DNA of 64,000 nt, taken from positions 1 through 64,000 of the forward strand of contig NZ_JASAOF010000004.1 in the NCBI RefSeq assembly GCF_029952525.1. Direction: 5' to 3'. The stretch is from Saccharopolyspora ipomoeae. GTDB taxonomy: Bacteria; Actinomycetota; Actinomycetes; Mycobacteriales; Pseudonocardiaceae. The notes under the pieces are model-generated. The model searched no databases. It had not been told where the DNA came from and saw only the letters and a program-made list of their open reading frames with translations. Numbering within the stretch: position 1 is the first letter of the stretch; each line of letters starts with the position of its first letter. Positions 37,679 to 44,863 of this stretch are shown here, piece by piece. The translations under genes and the position numbers were made by a program.

Positions 37679-38512
37679 GTGAGCGACTACCAGTACTACG
37701 AGTTCCTCGCGGTCGACCGGCCGTTGAGCGACGACGAGCAGACCGAGGTGCGGGCGCTCTCCGAGCTGGCCTCCGTTGACGAGACCTCGTTCGTCGCCGT
37801 CTACGAGCAGGGATCGTTCCGCGGCGACCCGGACGTGCTCGTCGAGTCCTACTACGACGCGCACCTGCACGTGACGGCCTGGAGCACCCGGCGGCTGATG
37901 CTGCGCGTCCCGCTGACCGCCCTCGACGACGCGCTGGCCGAGGAGTTCGAGGTCGCCGAGCGGGTGGAGGTCTGGAGCTCCGACGAGCACGTGGTGCTGG
38001 ACCTGCTCAGCGAGGAGGAGGAACCGGCCGATCCGCCGGCGGACCACGAGGAGCTGCTGCCGGAGCTGGCCGCGGTGCGCGACGAGATCATCGACGGCGA
38101 TCTGCGGGCGCTCTACCTGGCGTGGCTGGCCGGGTACGGCGCGTGGGAGCGCGACGAGTTCGCCTTCGACACCGACGCCGAGAACGAGCCCGAGCCGGTC
38201 GTGCCGCCGGGCCTGACCCAGCTCACCCCGGCTCAGCGGAAGCTGGCGGAGTTCCTGCGCCTCGACGACGACCTGCTGGCGGTCGCGGCCGAGAACAGCA
38301 CCCCGCTGCAGGACGCCCTGGACCCGAAGGCCCTCGGCGCCTGGGTGACCGACCTCCCCTCCGCGGACAAGGACCTGTTGTTGCTGCAGGTGGCCCAGGG
38401 TCAGGCCACCGAGGCCCGCATCGAGCTCCTCCGCCGCTTCAACGGCGACAACGCCGTCGGCCGCCGCACCGTCGGCGAACTCCTCGACCAAGCCGCCCAA
38501 CGCCGCTCCTGA
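37679..38512 (+). CDS. Conserved hypothetical protein (SDYQYYEF family)
   Basis: 277 residues, acidic and soluble. The N-terminus SDYQYYEFLAVDRPLSDDEQ, then FRGDPDVLVESYYDAHLHVTAWSTRRLMLR, belongs to a widespread uncharacterised family that, as I recall, often sits beside SWIM zinc-finger genes; none is adjacent here. The C-terminal half is helical with DLPSADKDLLLLQVAQGQ. GTG 37679, with AGGAG about 15 bases upstream and GGGG closer; start not certain. It is followed by the 23-bp tandem repeats. Confidence 0.6.
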   Translation: MSDYQYYEFLAVDRPLSDDEQTEVRALSELASVDETSFVAVYEQGSFRGDPDVLVESYYDAHLHVTAWSTRRLMLRVPLTALDDALAEEFEVAERVEVWSSDEHVVLDLLSEEEEPADPPADHEELLPELAAVRDEIIDGDLRALYLAWLAGYGAWERDEFAFDTDAENEPEPVVPPGLTQLTPAQRKLAEFLRLDDDLLAVAAENSTPLQDALDPKALGAWVTDLPSADKDLLLLQVAQGQATEARIELLRRFNGDNAVGRRTVGELLDQAAQRRS

Positions 38513-38532
38513 CTCCGAACCCCTCCCCACGT

Positions 38533-38601
38533 CGAAAACCGCAACATTCGTCGCGCGAAAACCGCAGCATTCGTCGCGCGAGAACCGGGGTTTTCGACGC
38601 G
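38533..38601. repeat. Three tandem 23-bp repeats
   Basis: Units 38533-38555 and 38556-38578 differ at one base, each CGAAAACCGC-A/G-CATTCGTCGCG-like with one extra A. The third unit, 38579-38601 (CGAGAACCGG then GGTTTTCGACGCG), is diverged and itself palindromic. The array follows the stop of the 37679 gene by about 20 bases. The sequence resembles the palindromes at 17.15 and 31.05 kb. Confidence 0.8.
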
Positions 38602-38706
38602 GTGACCGGTGCGACCTACGTCTCGGTGTTGTTGCCAGGTTGTTGCTACAGCAAGTGGGGAGTGTTTAACCTCGGACGGAGTGGTTCCGGTTGAGGGGGT
38701 TGTGGC

Positions 38707-39261
38707 GTGGTGCGGCAGGGCGGGGAGTACCAGGTCGGGGAGTACTCGGTGCGGCGTGCCGCGCCCGACGACGTCGAGGGCGCGCGGTCGTTGATGCTCG
38801 ACACGTTCTACCGGGAGATGGGGACCGGGTACGTGCCCGCGTTCCACGTGGACGTGATCGACCTGGAGCGGACCTACCTGCGCACTCCCGGTCAGGCGCT
38901 GTTCGTCGCCGAGCGCGGCGGCGAGGTCGTGGCCACCGGCGGTGTGCGCTCGGGCGGCCCGAAGAGCCCGCCGAACCCGCTGTGGCTGGCCGAGCACTAC
39001 GCGCGCGGGGCGACCGCGCAGCTGGTGCGCACCTACGTGCGGCCCGCCCACCGCAGGCGGGGCCTGGCCCGGGCGCTGGTGGACCTGTGCTGCGAGTTCG
39101 CCGCCGAATCCGGCTACGACACCGCCTACCTGCACACCAATCCCGAGATCGACGGCGCCGAACCGTTCTGGCGGAGCCTCGCCAAGGAGGTCCTCGACGA
39201 ACGCCCCGACGGCGAGCCGGTCGTTCACTTCGAGATCGCGCTCCCCCAGTCCCGCTCGTGA
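38707..39261 (+). CDS. GNAT-family N-acetyltransferase
   Basis: 184 residues with the GNAT fold: YSVRRAAPDDVEGARSLML, FVAERGGEVVATGGV and the acetyl-CoA loop VRTYVRPAHRRRGLARALV. Substrate unknown. GTG 38707 with GAGGGGG eight bases upstream; GTG 38710 is possible. A TTGTTG-17-TGTTTA promoter candidate lies at about 38641-38670. It is coupled by GTGA overlap to an MFS exporter, so it may modify a compound the exporter handles (inference). Confidence 0.85.
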   Translation: MVRQGGEYQVGEYSVRRAAPDDVEGARSLMLDTFYREMGTGYVPAFHVDVIDLERTYLRTPGQALFVAERGGEVVATGGVRSGGPKSPPNPLWLAEHYARGATAQLVRTYVRPAHRRRGLARALVDLCCEFAAESGYDTAYLHTNPEIDGAEPFWRSLAKEVLDERPDGEPVVHFEIALPQSRS

Positions 39262-40529
39262 CCGCCACCGACACCCGGCGCGGCCGCTGGTCGCTGCTGG
39301 CGCGGTTCGCGGTGCTGCCAGGGCTCGCCCGGTTGCTGCTGCTCACGCAGCTCGCCTTCAACATCGGCTTCTACCTGGTGGTGCCGTTCCTCGCCACGCA
39401 CCTGGCCGACGACCTGGCGATGGCCGGGTGGGCCGTCGGGATCGTGCTGGGCGTGCGGACGTTCAGCCAGCAGGGCATGTTCGCGCTCGGCGGGGCGCTG
39501 GCGGACCGCTTCGGCGTCCGACCCACGGTGCTGGCGGGTTGCTCGGTGCGCATCGCGGGCTTCGTCGTGCTCGCCGCCGCCGGTGATTTCGCGACGGTGC
39601 TGATCGGGACGGTGCTGATCGGCTTCGCCGCGGCGCTGTTCTCCCCCGCCGTCGAGTCCGCGCTGGCCGTGCAGGGCACGGAGCTGGAGGAGCGCGGGAT
39701 CATCACCCGCACCGAGCTGTTCGGGCTGTTCGCGGTGTGCGGCGAGGTCGGTGCGGTGACCGGGCCGCTGCTCGGGGCGGCGCTGCTCAGCGTCGACTTC
39801 GGGCTGACCTGCTCGGTGGCGGCCGCGGTGTTCGTGATCATCCTTCTCGCGCACGCGCGCTTCCTGCCGCGCGGCCCGCACGCCGAGCGGCGGCCGCTGC
39901 TGGCGGGGTGGGCCGACATCGCGCGCAACCGCACGTTCCTGGTCTTCGCCGCCGGTTACAGCGCCTACCTGCTCAGCTACAACCAGCTCTACCTGGCGCT
40001 GCCGGTGGAACTGGGCCGGTCGGGCGCGGAGTGGGCGCTGGGCTGGATGTTCGCGCTGGCCTCGGTGCTGGTGGTGTTCGGGCAGCTGCCGATGGCGACG
40101 TGGGCCCGGACGCGGCTGGGCGCGCACCGGGCGCTGCCGCTGGGGTTCGGCCTGCTCAGCCTCTCCTTCGCCGCGGTCGCGGTGCTCTCGCCGTGGGCGC
40201 TGCCCGGTGGCCTGTCGCTGGTGCCCGCCGCGGTGTTCGTGGTGCTGCTGACCTGCGGGCAGATGCTCGCGGTGCCGGTGGCCCAGGACCTGGTGCCGCG
40301 GCTGGCCGGTGGCCGCAATCTCGGCTCCTACTACGGGTTCCTGGCCTCGGCCGGCGGTCTGGCGGTGCTGGTCGGCAGCGGTGTCGCGGGCGGGCTGCTC
40401 GACCTGGCCGCGCACCCGGGGCCGATGGCTCCGGTGCCGTGGGCGGTGCTGGCCGCGCTGCCCGCTGTGGGTGGCCTCACGCTGCTGGCACTCGCCAAGC
40501 GGTACAGGAATGAAAGTCGTTCTCATTAA
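39258..40529 (+). CDS. MFS transporter, exporter type
   Basis: 423 residues and about 12 transmembrane segments. The A-motif-like GGALADRFGVRPTVLAG lies between helices 2 and 3. Similar to MdtH/multidrug-type drug:H+ antiporters. GTG 39258 overlaps the acetyltransferase stop. The last codons (AATGAAAGTCGTTCTCAT before TAA) contain the Zur-like palindrome that probably controls the next gene. Such an exporter beside a family-5 solute-binding protein recalls metallophore export/import loci such as staphylopine, but no metallophore synthase is present. Confidence 0.85.
   Translation: MTATDTRRGRWSLLARFAVLPGLARLLLLTQLAFNIGFYLVVPFLATHLADDLAMAGWAVGIVLGVRTFSQQGMFALGGALADRFGVRPTVLAGCSVRIAGFVVLAAAGDFATVLIGTVLIGFAAALFSPAVESALAVQGTELEERGIITRTELFGLFAVCGEVGAVTGPLLGAALLSVDFGLTCSVAAAVFVIILLAHARFLPRGPHAERRPLLAGWADIARNRTFLVFAAGYSAYLLSYNQLYLALPVELGRSGAEWALGWMFALASVLVVFGQLPMATWARTRLGAHRALPLGFGLLSLSFAAVAVLSPWALPGGLSLVPAAVFVVLLTCGQMLAVPVAQDLVPRLAGGRNLGSYYGFLASAGGLAVLVGSGVAGGLLDLAAHPGPMAPVPWAVLAALPAVGGLTLLALAKRYRNESRSH
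40509..40527. promoter_or_regulatory. Zur/Fur-like palindrome at the promoter of the ABC genes
   Basis: AATGAAAGTCGTTCTCATT is an imperfect palindrome (outer AATGA/TCATT exact) resembling actinobacterial Zur boxes of the TGAAAA-N3-TTTTCA kind. It overlaps the end of the MFS gene, and a -10-like TAATCT (40527-40532) follows at once. The lipoprotein ATG is at 40567 with AGGAGG upstream. Zinc control is inference from this match. Confidence 0.45.
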
Positions 40530-40566
40530 TCTGGGTGTTCCTGCACCCTAGGAGGTTCGTACCCGC

Positions 40567-42048
40567 ATGCCCTCGCCCCACCGATTCGCTCGCGTCGTCG
40601 CGCTGTTAGCCGGTGCGCTCGTGCTCTCCGGCTGCTTCGCCGCCGCTCCCGGAGGCGGCGCGGAGAACCGGCTCGGTGTGGCGCTGTCGTTCCAGCCGGT
40701 CGCGAACCTCTCGCCCTACAGCGACGACGCGCTGCTGCTCACCAAGCTCGGCACCACCGAAACCCTCACCGTCCTCGACGCCGACGGCATGCCGCGCCCC
40801 GGCCTCGCCGAGAGCTGGGAGCAGACCGATCCCCGCACGCTGCGGCTGAACCTGCGCCCCGGCGTCACCTTCCACGACGGCACGCCGCTGACCGCCGAGA
40901 ACGCGGCCGCGTCGATCAACCACGTCACCACCGCGACCACCCCGCCGCGGGCGATCAAGGGCGTGCAGCTGACGGCGAGGGCCGCGGGCGAGCGGACGCT
41001 GGAGATCACCACCGCCGAGCCGGACCCGATCCTGCCGCAGCGGCTCACCGCGCCCCAGCTGGCGATCCTCGCGCCATCGGCCTACGCCGACCCGGCCGCG
41101 CCGAACCCGGTGCGCGCCGGAACCGGCCCCTACGCGCTGGATTCGGTGCAGGGCACCTCCGGCGCGACGTTGAGCGCCAACCCCGGCTACTGGGGCGGGC
41201 CGCCGAAGACCGCCGGGATCGACGCGCGGTTCATCGCCGACGGCGCGAGCCGCGCGAACGCGCTGCGCGCGGGCGAGGTCGACGTGGTCGACACCGTGCC
41301 GGTCTCGCAGCTGCCGACCGTCTCCGGCAACGAGGTCCTCGACGTGCCGCTGCCCCGGCTCGTCGGCGCGCACCTCAACACCCGCTCGGCGGTGTTCGCC
41401 GATCCGGCGACGCGCGCGGCGGCGCGGCAGGCCATCGACCCGGTCGCCATCGCCCAGGGCGTCTACGCAGGTCAGGCGGATCCCGCGCGAGGGCTGTTCG
41501 GGCCCGCGAGCCCGTGGGCCGGGGAGGCGCCGCGTCCCGCGACGGCACCGGGGGCGGCGCGCGGCACGATCCGCATCGCCACCTACGACGAGCGCCCCGA
41601 GCTGCCCGAGATCGCCTCGGTGGTGGCCGAGAACCTGCGCGCCGCCGGGTTCCAGGTGAGCGACGTGGTCGCGCAGGAGTACTCGACGATCGAGTCCGAC
41701 CTGCTCTCCGGCAGCTACGACGTGGTGATCGGGGCCCGCAACTACTCCGTCGACACCGGCGACCCGATCAGCTACCTGAGCAGCGACTGGACCTGCGACG
41801 GCGCCTACAACCTGTCGCGGCTGTGCGATCCGGCGATCGACGCCGCCGTCGACGCGGCCCGCTCCGCACCGATCGAGGAGCGCGAGCGCGCCGCGGTGCG
41901 CATCGCCGAGCAGGTCATCGGCACCGACGCGGTCGTGCCGATCGCGCACGAGCGGACCCGCATCGGCGTCGCTCCCGGCGTGCGCGGCGTGGCTCAGGAC
42001 GGGTTCGACCACAGGCTGATCACGGCCGAAACCGCGCTCGGCGCATGA
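40567..42048 (+). CDS. Family-5 solute-binding lipoprotein of an ABC importer
   Basis: 493 residues. Lipobox LVLSGC with Cys23. The SBP_bac_5 domain has TETLTVLDADGMPRPGLAESW, LNLRPGVTFHDGTPLTAENAAASI and NPGYWGGPPK. The family binds peptides, nickel or metal chelates. ATG 40567 has AGGAGG 12 bases upstream. The stop overlaps the start of the fused permease (ATGA). With a Zur-like site upstream, metal-chelate uptake is the best guess; peptide uptake is the alternative. Confidence 0.9.
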   Translation: MPSPHRFARVVALLAGALVLSGCFAAAPGGGAENRLGVALSFQPVANLSPYSDDALLLTKLGTTETLTVLDADGMPRPGLAESWEQTDPRTLRLNLRPGVTFHDGTPLTAENAAASINHVTTATTPPRAIKGVQLTARAAGERTLEITTAEPDPILPQRLTAPQLAILAPSAYADPAAPNPVRAGTGPYALDSVQGTSGATLSANPGYWGGPPKTAGIDARFIADGASRANALRAGEVDVVDTVPVSQLPTVSGNEVLDVPLPRLVGAHLNTRSAVFADPATRAAARQAIDPVAIAQGVYAGQADPARGLFGPASPWAGEAPRPATAPGAARGTIRIATYDERPELPEIASVVAENLRAAGFQVSDVVAQEYSTIESDLLSGSYDVVIGARNYSVDTGDPISYLSSDWTCDGAYNLSRLCDPAIDAAVDAARSAPIEERERAAVRIAEQVIGTDAVVPIAHERTRIGVAPGVRGVAQDGFDHRLITAETALGA

Positions 42049-43790
42049 GGTTCCTGCGCTTCCCGCTCCTGGCCGCAGGAGCGGTTCTCGTTCCCGCGTT
42101 CGTGGTGGGCGCGCTGCCGTGGCTCAGCGGCGATGACCCGGCGCAGACGGTGCTGCGCGCCCGCTCCGCCGAGCAGGAGCTCGACCCGGCGGTGCTCGCC
42201 GCGATCCGCCGCGAGGCGGGGATTCCCGACGACCCGCTCACCGGTGCGCTGAGCTGGCTGGGCGGTGCGGTGCGCGGCGACTTCGGGCGTTCCTGGGTCA
42301 GCGGCGTGCCGGTGTCGGAATCGGTCGGTCCGGCCATCGGTGTCTCGGTGACGCTGGCGCTGGTGGCCGCCCTGGTGTCGCTGGTGTGCGCGCTGCTGGT
42401 GCTCGCCCCGAGCCTGCGGCGGGCGGCGCGCGGCACCGGTGGGGTCGGGCGGGGCGCTGTGGCCGTCGGCGCGGTGCTGGCGGCGTTGCCCGAGTTCCTG
42501 CTGGCCGCAGGCCTTCTCGTGGTGGTGGCCGTGCACTGGCGGCTGGCGCCGACGTCGGGCTGGACGGGTCCGGCGAACATGCCGCTTCCCGCGCTGGCAC
42601 TGGGACTTCCGGCCGCCGGGGCGTTGAGCCGGGTGCTGGCCAGCGCGATCGACGGCGCGCTGTCGGAGCCGTGGGTGCGGGTGTGGCGGGCCAACGGCGT
42701 GCGCCGCCGGGTGGTGCTGCGGGCCGTGCTGCGGCGCGCGGTGGCGGTGACGGTGCCGCAGCTGGTGCTGCTGTTCGTCGGGCTGCTGGGGTCGGGCATC
42801 GTGGTCGAGACGGTCTTCGCGATCCCCGGGCTCGGGGCGACGGCGCTGCACGCGGTGCTGGCCCAGGACCTGCCGGTGGTGCAGGGCTGCGTGATCGTGC
42901 TCGCGCTGCTGGGCCTGGCCTTCGGCGGGGTCGGGGTGCTCGCGCACCGATGGATGCTGGGCCCGGCGCTCCGCGGCGCAGGACTGCCGCAGTCCACATC
43001 GGACTCCGGAGGGAGCGCGCGCTGGGCGCTGGCGGCGGCCGGGGTGCTGGCGGTGGCAGTGGTGGCCGGGCTGCTGCGGGACCCGAGCGCGATCTCGTTG
43101 ACCGACCGGCTCGCGCCGCCGACGGCGGCGCACCCGTTCGGCACCGACGCGCTGGGCCGGGACCTGCTGGCCCGCTTCGGGCACGGCGCGCTGCTGAGCA
43201 TCGGCGGATCACTCGTCATCGGCACGATCTCGCTGGTCATCGGGGTTGTCGTGGGCATGACGCGCGCTCGCGCCGGCGTGGCCGACGTGCTCAACGCGGT
43301 GCCGCCGGTGCTGGCCGGGATCGTGGTCGCCGCGGTCGCCGGGCCCGGGATGGCCGGTGCCCTGGTCGCGGTCGGCGCCGTGGCGTGGATCCCGCTGGCG
43401 GTGCACACGCGGACGCTGGTGGCCGAGGTCCGCGACGCGGGATTCGTCCGCGCCGCACGGGCTTCCGGCGCCGGACGCGCGCACGTCGCGCGCCGCCACC
43501 TGGTCCCGTCGGTGCTGCCGCCGGTGCTGCGCCACGCCCTGATCCGGTTGCCGCACAACGCCTTGGCCCTGGCGGGCCTCGGCTACCTCGGTCTCGCGGC
43601 TCCGCACGACTCCCCGGAGTGGGGCGCGATCCTCGCCCAGTCCCTGGACTACGCCGAGACCGCTCCCTGGGCGGTCGCCTTCCCCACCGCAGGCCTGACC
43701 CTCCTCGGCCTCACAGCAGCCCTCACCCCCGCACACCCCGCTGACACCCCCACACCACACGATCGAGCGAGAGCACCGAGGTTGCGGTGA
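42045..43790 (+). CDS. Fused DppB-DppC ABC permease
   Basis: 581 residues, twice the usual permease length. Residues 1 to about 305 are a DppB-type permease: ALSWLGGAVRGDFGRSWVSG loop, EAA-like region RVWRANGVRRRVVLRAVLRRAV. Residues about 325-581 are a DppC-type permease: HPFGTDALGRDLLARFGHGA, ASGAGRAHVARRHLVPSVLP, SPEWGAILAQS. The linker is about SGGSARW. One chain would form the whole transmembrane pore for the lipoprotein upstream. No ATPase gene follows: after 190 bases with palindromes comes merR on the other strand. The ATPase must be elsewhere or has been lost. Confidence 0.9.
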   Translation: MRFLRFPLLAAGAVLVPAFVVGALPWLSGDDPAQTVLRARSAEQELDPAVLAAIRREAGIPDDPLTGALSWLGGAVRGDFGRSWVSGVPVSESVGPAIGVSVTLALVAALVSLVCALLVLAPSLRRAARGTGGVGRGAVAVGAVLAALPEFLLAAGLLVVVAVHWRLAPTSGWTGPANMPLPALALGLPAAGALSRVLASAIDGALSEPWVRVWRANGVRRRVVLRAVLRRAVAVTVPQLVLLFVGLLGSGIVVETVFAIPGLGATALHAVLAQDLPVVQGCVIVLALLGLAFGGVGVLAHRWMLGPALRGAGLPQSTSDSGGSARWALAAAGVLAVAVVAGLLRDPSAISLTDRLAPPTAAHPFGTDALGRDLLARFGHGALLSIGGSLVIGTISLVIGVVVGMTRARAGVADVLNAVPPVLAGIVVAAVAGPGMAGALVAVGAVAWIPLAVHTRTLVAEVRDAGFVRAARASGAGRAHVARRHLVPSVLPPVLRHALIRLPHNALALAGLGYLGLAAPHDSPEWGAILAQSLDYAETAPWAVAFPTAGLTLLGLTAALTPAHPADTPTPHDRARAPRLR

Positions 43791-43812
43791 AGCTCCCCCT
43801 CGGCAGGTGACG

Positions 43813-43872
43813 GTTTTAGCCATAACTGTCCGGACAAAAGGGACATTGATCATGGGTGATTATGGCTAAAAC
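43813..43872. repeat. 13-bp inverted repeat downstream of the fused permease
   Basis: GTTTTAGCCATAA (43813-43825) and TTATGGCTAAAAC (43860-43872) are perfect complements 34 bases apart. AACTGTCC occurs at the inner side of the left arm (43824-43831) and outside the right arm (43870-43877), so the unit is partly direct and partly inverted. AT-rich for this genome. Could be a terminator, an operator or the relic of a mobile element where an ATPase gene once lay. Confidence 0.5.
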
Positions 43873-43922
43873 TGTCCACTGGTGACCACGCACCAACCGA
43901 AGGTGGGGCGTGATCGGGTGAT

Positions 43923-43954
43923 GAAATGTCGTTACCCCCAACGAACGGCATTTC
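43923..43954 (-). terminator. Terminator after merR
   Basis: GAAATGTCGTT (43923-43933) and AACGGCATTTC (43944-43954) form an 11-position stem with one mismatch and a 10-base loop, 28 bases beyond the merR stop on the minus strand. Confidence 0.6.
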
Positions 43955-43981
43955 GCGTGGAATGTCCCGCCCCCAGAGCCG

Positions 43982-44707
43982 TCAGGCGCCGCGGACGAGG
44001 TGGTGGACTCTGGTGAGGACGTCGAGTTGGGCGGGGTTGTAGAGGTCGACGAGGGCTTTGCCCGCTGTCTGCCAGGCGTGTCGGGCGCCGCCCGGGGCGT
44101 CGGCGTCGAGGTCGCGCAGGCCGGGGTGCTTCTCGTAGAGACCTCGGGTGAGTTCGGCGAGGGTCTCGGCCACCGACTGCCGGGTGGCCTCGTCGGCGTC
44201 GGGGGCCATGTGGTCGAACTCCGGCAGCGTGGCCTCCTCGGCGGTGGTGCGCAGCATCTCCGCGTAGGTCTCCAGCGCTCGCGGCCCGACGACCCGGGAC
44301 ATCACGACGAGGAAGTTGCGGTCCGCCTCGGTCATCTCCACGTCGCCGGCGACCGGCCCGAGCTCGGGCGGCAGGTCGGTGGGTGCGGACTGGTTCAGCA
44401 GGAGGCCGAGTTCGACGCGGGCCCGCTGGAGTCGTTCGATGGTGGCGGCGAGTTCCGCGTCCAGTGCGCGCAGGGCTTCCTCCGGGTGCGTGTCGGCGTC
44501 GCCCATGGCGGCGATCTGGGACAGCGAGAAACCGAGGTCGACCAGGCGCTTGATGCGCAGCAGCCGCACCAGGTGGGCGACGCCGTACTGCTTGTAGCCG
44601 TTGGCCCGCCGTTCGGGCTCGTCGAGGAGCCCGACCTCGTGGTAGTGCCGGACCGCGCGCAGGCTCGTGCCCGCCAGCTCGGCGATTTCACGGGTGCTCC
44701 AGGCCAC
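43982..44707 (-). CDS. MerR-family regulator
   Basis: 241 residues from GTG 44707 (GAGGAG about six bases upstream); a longer frame to 44788 would run through the operator. Winged helix: WSTREIAELAGTSLRAVRHYHEVGLLDEPERRANGYKQYGVAHLVRLLRIKRL, the TipA/BmrR-type N-terminus. The long C-terminal part (about 125-241) is helical with no recognised ligand motif and no metal-binding Cys, so an organic effector is likely. It is divergent from an S9 peptidase; both promoters carry the same dyad. Confidence 0.88.
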   Translation of the reverse strand: MAWSTREIAELAGTSLRAVRHYHEVGLLDEPERRANGYKQYGVAHLVRLLRIKRLVDLGFSLSQIAAMGDADTHPEEALRALDAELAATIERLQRARVELGLLLNQSAPTDLPPELGPVAGDVEMTEADRNFLVVMSRVVGPRALETYAEMLRTTAEEATLPEFDHMAPDADEATRQSVAETLAELTRGLYEKHPGLRDLDADAPGGARHAWQTAGKALVDLYNPAQLDVLTRVHHLVRGA

Positions 44708-44741
44708 CGGTCTCTCCTCGTCCCTCGTGGATTGCGGTTCC

Positions 44742-44772
44742 AGTGAAAACCGTGCCGCTGCGGCACGGTCAA
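44742..44772 (-). promoter_or_regulatory. merR promoter with dyad in a 19-base spacer
   Basis: Minus strand: -35 TTGACC (44767-44772), -10 TTCACT (44742-44747), spacer of 19 bases. The spacer is filled by the perfect dyad CCGTGCCGC-T-GCGGCACGG (44750-44768). An over-long spacer containing the operator is the hallmark of MerR-activated promoters. Confidence 0.65.
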
Positions 44773-44800
44773 CCGTGACGCGCATCACCGCTCCAGGCTA

Positions 44801-44831
44801 TTGAGCATGCCGCAGCGGCACGCCTTGGACT
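44801..44831 (+). promoter_or_regulatory. S9 peptidase promoter with the same dyad
   Basis: TTGAGC (44801-44806), 19-base spacer, TGGACT (44826-44831). The spacer contains TGCCGC-A-GCGGCA (44808-44820), the core of the merR dyad. It predicts coordinate activation of the divergent gene by MerR, with a start near 44838. Confidence 0.6.
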
Positions 44832-44863
44832 GGTTCCACCGACACCGACATGGGGGAACCACC

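Noticed and set aside
35945..38530. An 861-codon open frame on the minus strand across the DUF397 to 37679 genes
   Set aside because: It crosses two strong terminators and several recognised genes; composition is that of a shadow frame.
38707..43790. A complete metallophore biosynthesis cluster
   Set aside because: Only an acetyltransferase, an exporter and importer parts are present; no synthase (nicotianamine-like, NRPS or siderophore) gene.
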